17,452 nucleotides of DNA from an uncultured Altererythrobacter sp. (lineage in GTDB: Bacteria; Pseudomonadota; Alphaproteobacteria; Sphingomonadales; Sphingomonadaceae): NCBI GenBank assembly GCA_946886175.1, contig CAMPIA010000006.1, forward strand, positions 1 through 17,452, read 5' to 3'. Made by a program: the position numbers and the translations under genes. Below the pieces are notes generated by a model. That model was given only the letters and a program-made list of their open reading frames with translations. It ran no database searches and was not told the origin of the DNA. Within the stretch, counting starts at the first letter, position 1. The number at the start of each line of letters is the position of its first letter. This document shows positions 1 through 8,518 of this stretch, piece by piece.

Positions 1-578
1 GCCACGGGCTCGTCTCGGGCGCGCTGTTCCTGTGCGTCGGCGTGATCTACGACCGGCTGCACACGCGTGAGATCGACCGCTACGGCGGCCTTGCGATCAA
101 TATGCCCAAGTACGCGCTGTTCTTCATGCTGTTCACGATGGCGAGCATCGGGCTGCCGGGCACGAGCGGCTTCGTGGGCGAGTTCCTGAGCCTCGCCGGT
201 ATCTATCAGGCGAACTCGTGGGTCACGCTGGTGTGCACCACCGGCATTATTCTGGGCGCGGCCTATATGCTCTACCTTTACTGGCGCATCGCGTTCGGCG
301 TGCAGCGGAATGCGGATGCGGCGGCCATGCCCGACCTCAGCTTGCGCGAATGGCTCATGCTCGGCCCGATCGCCGCGGCGGTGCTGTGGATGGGCGTCTA
401 TCCCGAGAGCTTCCTTGCACCGATGCGGCAGGACATCGCGGCGCTCGACGCGCGCCTCTCGCGCGCTGCGCCCGAGGGTGACGCCCACGTCGCGCCGGGC
501 ACTCCGCGCGCTGCTGCGGCCAATGCGGTCGAGGGCGCGCACGGCGAAGGTCATGTTGCAGCGGAGGGAGCGCACTGA
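1..578 (+). CDS. nuoM: NADH-quinone oxidoreductase subunit M, 3' end (partial)
   Basis: The gene enters from the left edge in frame 3, so only the last ~191 residues are present. The product is a membrane subunit of respiratory complex I, one of the antiporter-like proton-pumping subunits in the inner membrane. The visible part carries the characteristic NuoM C-terminal region: a His-Gly-Leu-Val-Ser-Gly stretch right at the edge, then RYGGLA, then MPKYALFF and GLPGTSGFVGEF, followed by the last membrane helices. After the final helix there is a soluble tail rich in Ala, His and Gly (about the last 45 residues), which is low in complexity and probably not conserved. The stop overlaps the nuoN start by one base (TGATG), so the two are translationally coupled. 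The identification rests on sequence motifs plus the nuoN neighbour and is secure. Confidence 0.95.
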   Translation, partial: HGLVSGALFLCVGVIYDRLHTREIDRYGGLAINMPKYALFFMLFTMASIGLPGTSGFVGEFLSLAGIYQANSWVTLVCTTGIILGAAYMLYLYWRIAFGVQRNADAAAMPDLSLREWLMLGPIAAAVLWMGVYPESFLAPMRQDIAALDARLSRAAPEGDAHVAPGTPRAAAANAVEGAHGEGHVAAEGAH

Positions 579-2038
579 TGGACTATGCATCGTCGCTCGC
601 GCTGCTCGCGCCCGAAATCGTGCTCAGCCTCTCGGGGCTGGCGCTGCTGCTCATTGCCGCGTGGAGCCGTAATTCGGGGCGCCTCGTCTCCATTCTCGCC
701 GCCGTCGCGCTCGGCGCTGCCACCGTACTCGTCGCACCTGCGCTGTGCGGCGGGGCGATGGGGCCCGACACGATCGCGTTCGGCGGCCAGTTCTCCGCCG
801 ATGCATTCGCCTCGTTCGCCAAGATACTGATCTTCGTCGCGGCGATCGGCTGCCTGATGGTCGCGCCGAAGTTCTTCGACCGCGACGGCGCGATGCGGCC
901 CGAATATCCGGTGCTGATGCTGTTCGCGGCGCTGGGCCTGGCGATCATGGTTTCGGCGACCGATTTCATGACGCTCTACATCGGGCTCGAACTCAACAGC
1001 CTCGCGGCCTACGTGCTCGCCTCGTTCATGCGGACCGACGGGCGTTCGGCCGAAGCCGGCCTCAAGTACTTCGTGCTCGGCGCGCTGGCGAGCGGCATCC
1101 TGCTCTACGGCACGAGCCTGATCTACGGCTTCACCGGCACGACCGCGTTTACCGGTGTGCGCGCCGCGATGGCGGGCGAGCTGTCGATGGGGCTGCTGTT
1201 CGGGCTGATCTTCGTGCTCGCGGGGCTGGCGTTCAAGATCGCCGCGGTTCCGTTCCACATGTGGACGCCCGACGTTTACGAAGGCGCACCCACGCCGGTG
1301 ACGACGTTCTTCGCCACTGCGCCCAAGGTCGGCGCGATCGCGCTGACCGCACGGGTCGCGCTCGATGCGTTCGGCCCGCAGGTTGACGCCTGGCGGCAGA
1401 TCGTGATCTTCGCCGCGCTCGCGTCGATCATAATCGGTGCGCTGGGCGCGATCGGACAGAGCAACCTGAAGCGGCTGCTCGCCTATTCGTCGATCAACAA
1501 CGTCGGCTTCATCCTGATCGGTCTCGCCTGTGCGACCGCCGCGGGGCTGTCCGCGATGCTGGTCTATCTCGCGATCTATGTCGCGATGTCGCTCGGCAGC
1601 TTCGTCGCGGTGCTGATGCTCAAGAATGCCGAGGGCGAGCAGCTCGAAGGCGTGGCGGACATCGCGGGGCTTTCGAGCACCCGGCCGCTGCTCGCGCTGT
1701 GCCTTGCGATGATGATGTTCAGCCTCGCGGGGATACCCCCGCTGTTCGGCTTCTGGGGCAAGTTCGTGGTCTTCCAGGCCGCGGTGCAGGCCGACCTGAT
1801 CGCTCTGGCGGCGATCGGAATCGCGGCGAGCGTGATCGGCGCGTTCTACTATATCAAGATCGTCAAGGTGATGTATTTCGACGATCCGGCCGAGGTGGCG
1901 ACGGGCAGGAGCGATTGGGCGCACTGGCTGATCCTGGGCGTCACGGCCGTGATCGTCTCGCCGCTCGGCTATCTGCTGACGCTCGTGCTCGGCGATTTCG
2001 CCGATCGCGCCGCGGCGGCGCTGCTGTTCGTCGCTTGA
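578..2038 (+). CDS. nuoN: NADH-quinone oxidoreductase subunit N
   Basis: This is the 486-residue antiporter-like membrane subunit of complex I, which helps couple NADH:quinone electron transfer to proton pumping. The protein is hydrophobic throughout, as expected for about 14 membrane helices. Conserved charged residues of the family are all visible: Glu138 in GLELNSL, Lys163 in LKYFVLGA, Lys220 in [11 protein letters not shown], and Lys298 in [10 protein letters not shown]. Each sits within a few residues of its position in the E. coli protein as I recall it. The ATG is chosen because a strong Shine-Dalgarno (GGAGGGAG, 563-570) stands 7 bases upstream and homologues begin near here. It follows nuoM with a 1-base overlap and its own stop overlaps the next start. 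It is the usual last gene of the nuo operon. Confidence 0.97.
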   Translation: MDYASSLALLAPEIVLSLSGLALLLIAAWSRNSGRLVSILAAVALGAATVLVAPALCGGAMGPDTIAFGGQFSADAFASFAKILIFVAAIGCLMVAPKFFDRDGAMRPEYPVLMLFAALGLAIMVSATDFMTLYIGLELNSLAAYVLASFMRTDGRSAEAGLKYFVLGALASGILLYGTSLIYGFTGTTAFTGVRAAMAGELSMGLLFGLIFVLAGLAFKIAAVPFHMWTPDVYEGAPTPVTTFFATAPKVGAIALTARVALDAFGPQVDAWRQIVIFAALASIIIGALGAIGQSNLKRLLAYSSINNVGFILIGLACATAAGLSAMLVYLAIYVAMSLGSFVAVLMLKNAEGEQLEGVADIAGLSSTRPLLALCLAMMMFSLAGIPPLFGFWGKFVVFQAAVQADLIALAAIGIAASVIGAFYYIKIVKVMYFDDPAEVATGRSDWAHWLILGVTAVIVSPLGYLLTLVLGDFADRAAAALLFVA

Positions 2039-2745
2039 TCCAGACCGTCGCCGAAACCGGATCGACCAGTGCCGATCTCGCCGCCCGGCTGCGCGCGGGG
2101 GAGCGGGTGGCCGAGGGCGACTGGCTCGTTGCCGACCGCCAGGTTGCCGGGCGCGGACGGCAGGGACGGCCGTGGTCGGACGGCGCGGGCAACTTCATGG
2201 GCTCGACCGTGGTCCGGCCGGGGGCCGGCGATCCGCCGCCGCACACGCTGACGCTGGCGGTCGCGCTCGCCGCCTACGAGACCGTGCTGCCGCTGCTCGC
2301 CGATCCGCGTGCGCTTACGATCAAGTGGCCCAACGACCTGCTGCTGGGCGGCGCGAAGCTCTCGGGCATCCTGCTCGAGCGCGAGGGCGACGCGGTGGTG
2401 ATCGGGATCGGGGTCAACCTGGCGCAGGCGCCCGCGTTGCCCGACCGTCCCACCGTGGCGCTGGCCAAGCTCGGCCCGACGCCCGACCGCGACACCTTCG
2501 CACTCGCGCTCGCGGCCGCGTTCGATCGCGAGATCGAGCGTTGGCGCACCTTCGGCACCGAGCCGCTGATCCGCCGCTGGCTCGCCGCCGCGCACCCCGT
2601 CGGCACCCCGCTCAAGGTGCACGATGCGGGTGGGGTTGCGGTCGAGGGCACGTTCGCGGGGCTCGCGCCCGACGCCTCGCTGCTGCTGCGCTTGGAAGAT
2701 GGGACCAGCCGTGCCATCCACGCCGGCGACGTCTCGCTCGGTTGA
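2035..2745 (+). CDS. birA: Biotin--[acetyl-CoA-carboxylase] ligase, without DNA-binding domain
   Basis: The product (about 236 residues) attaches biotin to the biotin carboxyl carrier protein via biotinyl-AMP. Visible family motifs are GRGRQGRPW (residues 39-47, binding biotinyl-AMP), KWPNDLLL (97-104), [10 protein letters not shown] with its lysine at 108, and GIGVN (124-128). A small C-terminal domain occupies roughly 190-236. There is no N-terminal helix-turn-helix, unlike E. coli BirA, so this is a monofunctional ligase that cannot repress biotin genes by itself. I place the start at TTG 2035, which overlaps the nuoN stop as TTGA, because homologues begin with the following [10 protein letters not shown] and no ATG or GTG is available nearby. 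No clear ribosome binding site is visible, so translation probably depends on coupling to nuoN. The exact start is less certain than the identity. Confidence 0.92.
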   Translation: MIQTVAETGSTSADLAARLRAGERVAEGDWLVADRQVAGRGRQGRPWSDGAGNFMGSTVVRPGAGDPPPHTLTLAVALAAYETVLPLLADPRALTIKWPNDLLLGGAKLSGILLEREGDAVVIGIGVNLAQAPALPDRPTVALAKLGPTPDRDTFALALAAAFDREIERWRTFGTEPLIRRWLAAAHPVGTPLKVHDAGGVAVEGTFAGLAPDASLLLRLEDGTSRAIHAGDVSLG

Positions 2746-2756
2746 AGGAACCCGCA

Positions 2757-3533
2757 ATGCTGCTCGCCGCCGATGTCGGTAACACCAACGTGGTTTTCGC
2801 CCTGTTCGAAGGGCGCGAGATCAAGGCGCGCTGGCGTATCGCGACCGATCCGCGCCGCACGGGTGACGAATACGCCGTATGGCTCCTGCAGCTGCTCGAG
2901 ATCGAGGGCTTCGGGCGCGATGCGGTCACCCGGATCATCATCGGCTCGGTCGTGCCTCGCGCGGTGCACAACCTGACGGTTCTGGCCGAGAAGTACTTCA
3001 GGATAACCCCGCTCATCGCGGGCGAGGGCGAAATGGACTGGGGCATCTCGGTCGACGTCGATCAGCCGCGCTCGCTCGGCGCAGACCGCGCGCTCAACGC
3101 CATCGCCGCGCATGCCAAATACGAAGGCGACCTGATCGTGGTCGATTTCGGCACCGCGACCACGTTCGACGCGGTCGATTTCAACGGCGCCTACAAGGGT
3201 GGGATCATCGCGCCGGGCATCAATCTCTCGCTCGATGCGCTGGTCGGCAACACCGCCAAGCTGCCGCGCATCGCGATCGAGGCGCCGCGCACCGACAGCG
3301 TGATCGGCACCAATACCGAGGACCAGATGCTGATCGGGGTATTCTGGGGCTATGTCTCCTTGATGGAAGGGTTGATCGCGCGCATGCGGGCCGAGATCGG
3401 CCGCCCCGCGCGCGTGGTCGCGACCGGCGGCCTGGCGATCCTGTTCGACACGCATACCGACATCTTCGACGCGGTGGATACCGACCTGACGCTCGACGGA
3501 CTGGCGATACTCGCACAAAGGGCGACCACATGA
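2757..3533 (+). CDS. coaX: Type III pantothenate kinase
   Basis: This 258-residue cytoplasmic enzyme phosphorylates pantothenate, the first step of coenzyme A synthesis. It belongs to the ASKHA fold. The phosphate-binding DVGNTN (Asp6) is at the N-terminus, GADR is at 108-111 with the likely catalytic Asp110, and DFGTATTFD at 130-138 is the second nucleotide-binding segment. GGIIAPGI follows at about 148-155, and ATGGLA lies near the C-terminus. The ATG at 2757 is preceded by AAGGAA (2745-2750), 6 bases upstream, and only 11 bases separate it from birA. Its stop overlaps the rnj start (ATGA). Type III kinases typically are not feedback-inhibited by CoA; that is family knowledge, not visible here. 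The longer open frame upstream of 2757 is out-of-frame birA sequence and is not part of the gene. Confidence 0.96.
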   Translation: MLLAADVGNTNVVFALFEGREIKARWRIATDPRRTGDEYAVWLLQLLEIEGFGRDAVTRIIIGSVVPRAVHNLTVLAEKYFRITPLIAGEGEMDWGISVDVDQPRSLGADRALNAIAAHAKYEGDLIVVDFGTATTFDAVDFNGAYKGGIIAPGINLSLDALVGNTAKLPRIAIEAPRTDSVIGTNTEDQMLIGVFWGYVSLMEGLIARMRAEIGRPARVVATGGLAILFDTHTDIFDAVDTDLTLDGLAILAQRATT

Positions 3534-5176
3534 AAAAGGACTTTAAGCCGGAAAAGGAACTGCTGTTCCTCGCGCTCGGCGGGTCGGGCGAGATCGGCAT
3601 GAACGTCAACCTCTACGGGTGCGACGGCAAGTGGCTGATGGTCGATCTGGGCATGACCTTTTCGGGCGGGGAATACCCCGGCGTCGATCTGGTCTTCGCC
3701 GATCTCGACTTCATCGAGGAGCGCGCGAAGGACCTCGTCGGTATCGTTCTCACCCACGCGCACGAGGATCATATAGGCGCGGTCCCCTACTTCGCCGCCG
3801 AACTCGGCGTGCCGCTCTACGCGACGCCGTTCACCGCCGATCTGGTGCTGCGCAAGCTGCAGGAAGCCGGCCTGACGCGCTCGGTGAAGCTGAACGTGAT
3901 CGACCACCTCGACAGCTTCGCGCTCGGTCCGTTCGACATCTCCTACGTTCCGCTCGCGCACTCGATCGCCGAGGGCAACGCGTTAGTGATCGACACGCCT
4001 TACGGACGTGTGTTCCACACCGGCGACTGGAAGCTGGACGAAGACCCGATCGTCGGCGAGCCGACCACCGAGGAGGAACTGATCGCGATCGGCGACGAGG
4101 GCGTGCTCGCACTGGTGTGCGATTCGACCAACGTTTTCAATCCGAACGCGAGCGGCTCCGAAGGTGCGGTCTATGCCGCGCTGATGGACGAGGTGAAGCG
4201 CCACACGGGCAAGCGGGTGCTCGTCACCACCTTCGCCTCGAATGTCGCGCGCCTGCACACGCTGGGCGAGGTGGCCAAGGCGACCGGGCGCCACTTGTGC
4301 GTCGCCGGGCGCTCGCTCGACCGCATCATCGAAGTCGCGCAGGACAATGGCTACCTTGAGGACCTGCCGCCGCTGGTCGACTTCGACACCGCCATGCGAC
4401 TGCCGCGCGGCGAGGTCCTGATCCTCGCCACCGGCGGTCAGGGCGAACCGCGCGCCGCGCTCGCGCGGATCGCCGACGGTAACCATCAGATCGAGCTCGT
4501 CTCGGGCGACGTCGTGCTGTTCTCCAGCCGCCAGATCCCCGGCAACGAGATCGCCATCGGCCGAATCCAGAACCAGCTTGCCGGGCGCGGGATCGTCATG
4601 GTCACCGACCGGCAGAGCGCAATCCACGTCTCGGGCCATCCGGGGCGGCCCGAGCTCGAGGCGCTCTACGGCTGGCTCCGGCCCGAGGTTCTCGTGCCGG
4701 TCCACGGCGAAGTACGCCACATGCACGAACAGGGGCGGCTCGGGCTGGCGAGCGGCATTCCCCATGCGGTGGTGCAGAAGAACGGCGACATGGTCCGCCT
4801 GGCGCCGGGCGAACCGGGCAAGATCGCCGAAGTGCGCGCCGGCCGCCTCGTGCTCGACGGCGAGATCATCGCGCCGGCCGACGGCGATGGCGTAGTCATG
4901 CGGCGCCGCATCGCGGCCGAGGGCGCGCTGGTGGTGGTGCTGGCATCGAACCGGCGGATCGCGATCGAGAGCTTCGGCCTCCCGCTCGAGGAGGACATGG
5001 CCCAGTTCGTCGAGGAGGCGAAGGCCGATATCGCCGACGCGATCGGCAAGCTGCGCGGCAAGGACCGCGACGATGTCGATGCGATCGCCGAAGCTGCGCG
5101 GCTCGCGGCGCGGCGTGCGGCGCGGCGCTGGTCGGGCAAGAGCCCGCAGGTCAAGGTCGTGATGGTGGGGGCTTAG
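3530..5176 (+). CDS. rnj: Ribonuclease J (metallo-beta-lactamase/beta-CASP RNase)
   Basis: The 548-residue product is a cytoplasmic zinc-dependent endo/5'-exoribonuclease involved in RNA maturation and turnover. The metallo-beta-lactamase core shows HAHEDH (His76, His78, Asp80, His81), a histidine in LAHSIAEG (His144) and [11 protein letters not shown] (Asp166). The beta-CASP region has [13 protein letters not shown] and HVSGHPG (His366, His370), then PVHGE with His392. A C-terminal RNase J domain fills the rest. The ATG at 3530 overlaps the coaX stop as ATGA and starts the conserved [22 protein letters not shown] N-terminus; the open frame further upstream is coaX shadow. In alphaproteobacteria rnj commonly sits just after birA or coaX, which fits. 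All catalytic residues are present, so the enzyme is expected to be active. Confidence 0.97.
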   Translation: MKKDFKPEKELLFLALGGSGEIGMNVNLYGCDGKWLMVDLGMTFSGGEYPGVDLVFADLDFIEERAKDLVGIVLTHAHEDHIGAVPYFAAELGVPLYATPFTADLVLRKLQEAGLTRSVKLNVIDHLDSFALGPFDISYVPLAHSIAEGNALVIDTPYGRVFHTGDWKLDEDPIVGEPTTEEELIAIGDEGVLALVCDSTNVFNPNASGSEGAVYAALMDEVKRHTGKRVLVTTFASNVARLHTLGEVAKATGRHLCVAGRSLDRIIEVAQDNGYLEDLPPLVDFDTAMRLPRGEVLILATGGQGEPRAALARIADGNHQIELVSGDVVLFSSRQIPGNEIAIGRIQNQLAGRGIVMVTDRQSAIHVSGHPGRPELEALYGWLRPEVLVPVHGEVRHMHEQGRLGLASGIPHAVVQKNGDMVRLAPGEPGKIAEVRAGRLVLDGEIIAPADGDGVVMRRRIAAEGALVVVLASNRRIAIESFGLPLEEDMAQFVEEAKADIADAIGKLRGKDRDDVDAIAEAARLAARRAARRWSGKSPQVKVVMVGA

Positions 5177-5187
5177 GCTTTAGAACG

Positions 5188-5457
5188 ATGCAGTGGACCT
5201 CGTTTCTCGCGATCTATTTGCTCGTGTGGGTGCTCAGCGCCTTCGTGATGCTGCCACTGGGTGTTCGGACCCACGACGAGCTCGGCATGGACAAGGTGCC
5301 GGGCCAGGCCGACAGCGCGCCGGGCAATTTCCGCCCGTGGCGGGTGGTGCTGCGTGCTTCGGTCCTCGCCGCCGCGCTGACCGCGCTGTTCGCGCTCAAC
5401 TATCGCTATGGCTGGGTCGGGGTCGAAGACCTCGATGTAACGCGGCTATTCGCGTAG
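5188..5457 (+). CDS. DUF1467 family small inner-membrane protein
   Basis: This 89-residue protein has two membrane helices, about residues 5-24 and 55-72. They are joined by a short loop containing PLGVRTHDE and GADSAP-like residues that is typical of DUF1467. The family is found almost only in alphaproteobacteria, usually downstream of rnj or near proS, and has no known function. It starts 11 bases after the rnj stop and is probably the last gene of this transcript. No strong Shine-Dalgarno is visible. Its 3' end overlaps the 3' end of the convergent coiled-coil gene by 12 bases, leaving no room for an intrinsic terminator between them. Confidence 0.85.
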   Translation: MQWTSFLAIYLLVWVLSAFVMLPLGVRTHDELGMDKVPGQADSAPGNFRPWRVVLRASVLAAALTALFALNYRYGWVGVEDLDVTRLFA

Positions 5458-8064
5458 CCGCTTGATCGCCTGGGCGAGCGCAACGTAGAGCTTGCCCATG
5501 TCCGAGCTGAGCAGGGTGACGCCGAGGGCGTTGCCGTCGCGGGTCGAGAGCATGGTCCGCAACATCCCCTCGAAATCGGCGACGTAGCGGTTCACGTTCT
5601 CCTGAAAGTCGGGTTCGCTGTCGTAGAGCTCGGCGATCTCGCGCGCTTCGGGGTTGTCGAGCAGGCGCACCGCGCGGCGGGTGAAGATTCCGCGGTCGCC
5701 GCGCAGGTACGATGCCCAGGCGGTATCGGTCACGTCGCTCGACAGCGCCTTGGCGATATCGATCGAATTCGAGTTGAGGCTCTCGGTGATGAGCGCCATG
5801 CGCCGCGCGAAGTCGTTGTCGACCTGCTCCTCGGCGCTCTCGCGGGCGCGGGCGACGCGGGTTTCGAGATTGCCCGCGAGTTCGTCGACCTTGGCGAGCT
5901 GGTCGCGCAGCTGGATCGCTGACTGGCGGCTCGCGTCCGATGCCCTGGCGGCGGTGCGTTCGAGCTGGCCGATCGACTGTTCGGCCTTCTCGCGCATGAC
6001 CGCGTCGAGCGCCTGCGCGGTTTCCGCCCCGACACGTTCGGCCAGCTCGCGAATGCTTTCGCCGGCATCCTCGCCGATCGCGGCGCGGGCGGAGCGGGCG
6101 GCGGTTTCGAGCGCCTCGATCGCATCGCGCAGATCGGCGCGCGCCTTCCCGGCCATCGCCGAGCTGTCCTCGTCGAGCGCGACGATCGCTGCCCGCAGTT
6201 CGCCGATCTGCGCCGCATGGGCTTCGTTCGACCCCGCGAAGCGGCCGTGGAGCGCCTCGACTTCGGCGATCGCCTCGCGCCCGGTGTCGCGCGCCGCAAC
6301 CACGTAGTCCGAGAGCTGCGCGCTCGCGGCGTTGGCCTCGTCGAGCGTCGCCCTCAGCGCGTTCGTCCGTTCCTCCACCGCGGCAAGCCGGCCTTCGGCC
6401 TCGCCGATCGACGCCGGCAGTTCGTGCCGCGATTGATGCGCGCTTGCCTGGATCAGTTCGAGCAGACGCACGCTCGCTTCGGTGAGCGCGGCGACCGCTT
6501 CGTCGGTTCCGCCGAGCGCGGCGCGGCTTTCGGTCAGCTTGGTCTCGAGCCGTTCGAGGCTCCGGGATAGCACCTGCTCGGTCTCGCTTCCCTGGAGCCC
6601 GACCTGCTCTATATCGTCGCGCAGTTCGAGCAGTCGCTGGGCGACCGCTTCGCCATGCTGGCCCAGACGCTCGGCCTGCTCGATCTGCGCCTCGCGCCGT
6701 TCGGCGATCACGGTGTCGATCTCGACGAGGCGCGCGGCAAGGCCGTCGGCGGCTTCGCGCTCGGCCTGCGCCAGGACCGTCTGCCGCTCGGCGATGCGGT
6801 TCTGAAGCCGTTGGTCGCGCTCGTTGATCCCGCGGTCGACCGTTTCGGCTTCCGCGCGCAAGGCATCGAGTTTGCGGTTGGCCGAAGCGATGGCGCTCTC
6901 GTCGATCCCGGTGATGACCTGGATCGCCTCGACCAGGCGCTGCTTCATCGCCTCGATCTGTTCGCCCCAGACCGAAAGCGCCGCGGATTCGTCCGCGCGA
7001 ACCGCATTGCCGATGGTCTTCGCCTCGTCGCGCAAGCCCCCGAGCCGCGCGCGCAGCGAGACCAGCGCCTGCTCCTCCTCGGCCTCGAGCGCGCCGTGCG
7101 CGGTACGCAGTTCTTCCGCCAGAGCATCGGCGCGGCGGCGCAGTGCTGCGAGCGTCTCGACCTCGCGACCGTCAAGCTCGACGCGGAATTCCTCGCTTTG
7201 CGCGCGCAGAGCTGCGAAGCGGTCGGCCGTCATGCGGTCGATCCGGTCGACCTGTTCGTCGAAGGCGACAAGCGCATCGTCGATGCGTCCGCGCAGCGCG
7301 GTCACCTGCCGCTCGCTAGCCTCGCCGAACTGATTGAGCCGCTCGAACCCTCCGACGAGCTCGTTCACCTGGCCGTGCGCGATCCGCCCCGCATTGCCGA
7401 TCTGATTCGAAACGTCGCGCGCGGAATTGGCGACAACGGGCAAGTCGTCGCGCAGCCTGGTCATATTATCCAGGGCTGTAGTGCTCACTGTTGCGAGCGA
7501 TTCGACCCGCTGGCCATTGTCGTGGATCAGGGTCTGCAAATGGTCGGCATGGGCCGAGAGCCGTTCGCTCGCCACCCTGCCGAGCGAATCGAGTTCGCGC
7601 GATTGCGAAGCGAGGAATTCCCGCGCGAGGCTGAGCTCGCGGTTGATCACCGACAGACGTTCCTCCAGCACGCGCGATTCGTGCGACAGCAGGCTGGCGA
7701 CTTCGCCGAACCGCCCCGCCTCGCGGCGGCTGTTGCGGGTGGCGAGCAGCCACAGCAACGCGATCAGCGCCATCGGGGTCGCCCACTGGCCGATCCAGGC
7801 GATCCACTGCTCGGGGGCGGCGCCGGCGAACATCGGCGCGCGATAAGCCCATACGAAGGCCACGGTCCACGCGGCCGCCGCCACGAGTGCGACGGTGGGG
7901 GCGAGCCATCGCCTGCGTAGCCGCGGCTCCGGCTCCTCTTCCCACGCGTCGTCGAATTCGATCGGGTCGACGGCATTCGCCTCGACCGGCGCGGTCTCGC
8001 TCTCGACTGGCTCGTCCGCCGGCGTATCGGGCCCGATGGCCCTGATGTTCGATCCCCCTGACAT
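5446..8064 (-). CDS. Membrane-anchored long coiled-coil protein, TipN-like architecture
   Basis: The 872-residue product has four visible parts. Residues 1-50 are acidic and proline-rich and end in an Arg cluster (RLRRR). Two membrane helices follow at about 54-75 and 86-108, with a short periplasmic loop. From about 112 to 755 it is a charged, Ala/Glu/Arg-rich sequence with heptad character and no enzyme motif, a very long coiled coil. Residues ~759-872 form a more complex C-terminal module containing TDTAWASYLRGDRG, TRRAVRLLD and TLLSSDMGKLYVALAQAI. The length, paired N-terminal helices and long coiled coil resemble Caulobacter TipN, a cell-pole marker; this is inference from architecture, not from a sequence match. 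It could instead be another envelope scaffold. The start ATG at 8064 has no strong Shine-Dalgarno. It is transcribed divergently from the Hpt-like gene (about 60-70 bases apart). Confidence 0.85.
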   Translation of the reverse strand: MSGGSNIRAIGPDTPADEPVESETAPVEANAVDPIEFDDAWEEEPEPRLRRRWLAPTVALVAAAAWTVAFVWAYRAPMFAGAAPEQWIAWIGQWATPMALIALLWLLATRNSRREAGRFGEVASLLSHESRVLEERLSVINRELSLAREFLASQSRELDSLGRVASERLSAHADHLQTLIHDNGQRVESLATVSTTALDNMTRLRDDLPVVANSARDVSNQIGNAGRIAHGQVNELVGGFERLNQFGEASERQVTALRGRIDDALVAFDEQVDRIDRMTADRFAALRAQSEEFRVELDGREVETLAALRRRADALAEELRTAHGALEAEEEQALVSLRARLGGLRDEAKTIGNAVRADESAALSVWGEQIEAMKQRLVEAIQVITGIDESAIASANRKLDALRAEAETVDRGINERDQRLQNRIAERQTVLAQAEREAADGLAARLVEIDTVIAERREAQIEQAERLGQHGEAVAQRLLELRDDIEQVGLQGSETEQVLSRSLERLETKLTESRAALGGTDEAVAALTEASVRLLELIQASAHQSRHELPASIGEAEGRLAAVEERTNALRATLDEANAASAQLSDYVVAARDTGREAIAEVEALHGRFAGSNEAHAAQIGELRAAIVALDEDSSAMAGKARADLRDAIEALETAARSARAAIGEDAGESIRELAERVGAETAQALDAVMREKAEQSIGQLERTAARASDASRQSAIQLRDQLAKVDELAGNLETRVARARESAEEQVDNDFARRMALITESLNSNSIDIAKALSSDVTDTAWASYLRGDRGIFTRRAVRLLDNPEAREIAELYDSEPDFQENVNRYVADFEGMLRTMLSTRDGNALGVTLLSSDMGKLYVALAQAIKRLRE

Positions 8065-8134
8065 GCCGAGGAATCTATCACGGAACGGGGGTGGTGAAAC
8101 CCTGTTTTAACCATTCTGCGGCAGGATGAGCCCA

Positions 8135-8443
8135 ATGGTCCACGAAAACGGCGCTCTCGATGCAACGCTGGCGGCTGCCGCCGGCGACGATCCGGCTTTG
8201 CTGGCCGAACTGCGCGCGGCCTTCGTCGAAAGCCTCGACCGCCACATCGATCTGCTCGGACGGGCGCGCTGCGACGGCAACTGGAACGTCGCCGCGATGC
8301 GGCTGAGGGGGCTCGCGGCGAGCTTCCACGCGGGCACGCTCCAGGCACTTGCCGAAGAGGCGATCGCCGCGGCTCCGGGGGAACCGACGATCCTGCGCAA
8401 GCTCGAAGCGTTCAAGCGCGATTTCTCCAACGGACGATCCTGA
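8135..8443 (+). CDS. Hpt-like four-helix protein lacking the phosphoacceptor histidine
   Basis: This is a small helical protein, about 102 residues from this start. An in-frame ATG at 8126 would add three residues. I prefer 8135 because AGGATGAG (8123-8130) makes a properly spaced Shine-Dalgarno for it, while 8126 has none. The pattern resembles a histidine phosphotransfer (Hpt) domain: an N-terminal helix with DDPALLAELRAAFVES, then AAMRLRGLAASFHAGTLQALAEEA. In true Hpt proteins the corresponding segment reads like A-H-x-L-K-G-x-A, with the histidine phosphorylated. Here that position is Met (Met58 counting from 8126) and the lysine is Arg. If the assignment is right, it cannot carry phosphate there and would act as a binding or adaptor domain. 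The gene precedes a three-gene set ending in a kinase-like protein. Confidence 0.8.
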   Translation: MVHENGALDATLAAAAGDDPALLAELRAAFVESLDRHIDLLGRARCDGNWNVAAMRLRGLAASFHAGTLQALAEEAIAAAPGEPTILRKLEAFKRDFSNGRS

Positions 8444-8458
8444 ACGCCACCACCGCGC

Positions 8459-8487
8459 TTGGCACGGCGCGCTCCGCCCCCTAGCAT
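8459..8487 (+). promoter_or_regulatory. Probable sigma-70 type promoter upstream of the 8519 gene
   Basis: TTGGCA (8459-8464) and TAGCAT (8482-8487) are separated by 17 bases, matching the -35 and -10 consensus at 5/6 and 4/6 positions. Transcription would begin near 8494, about 25 bases before the GTG start at 8519. The element lies in the 75-base gap after the Hpt-like gene, so the three genes 8519-12093 could be expressed independently of it. It is predicted from sequence only. Confidence 0.5.
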
Positions 8488-8518
8488 CGTCGGCTCCTGA
8501 TATCGGGCGGAGGGACCA

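Noticed and set aside
551..1924. A 457-codon open frame on the - strand
   Set aside because: It is entirely antisense to nuoN, has a low-complexity Arg/Glu/His composition, and no supporting start signal.
6655..7920. A 421-codon open frame on the + strand inside the coiled-coil gene
   Set aside because: The - strand gene has sensible topology and coiled-coil pattern through this region, while the + strand frame gives no coherent protein.
8459..8478. TTGGCACG as a sigma-54 -24 element
   Set aside because: The required TTGC-type -12 element is absent at the fixed spacing. The same bases fit better as the -35 of a sigma-70 promoter with TAGCAT 17 bases on.
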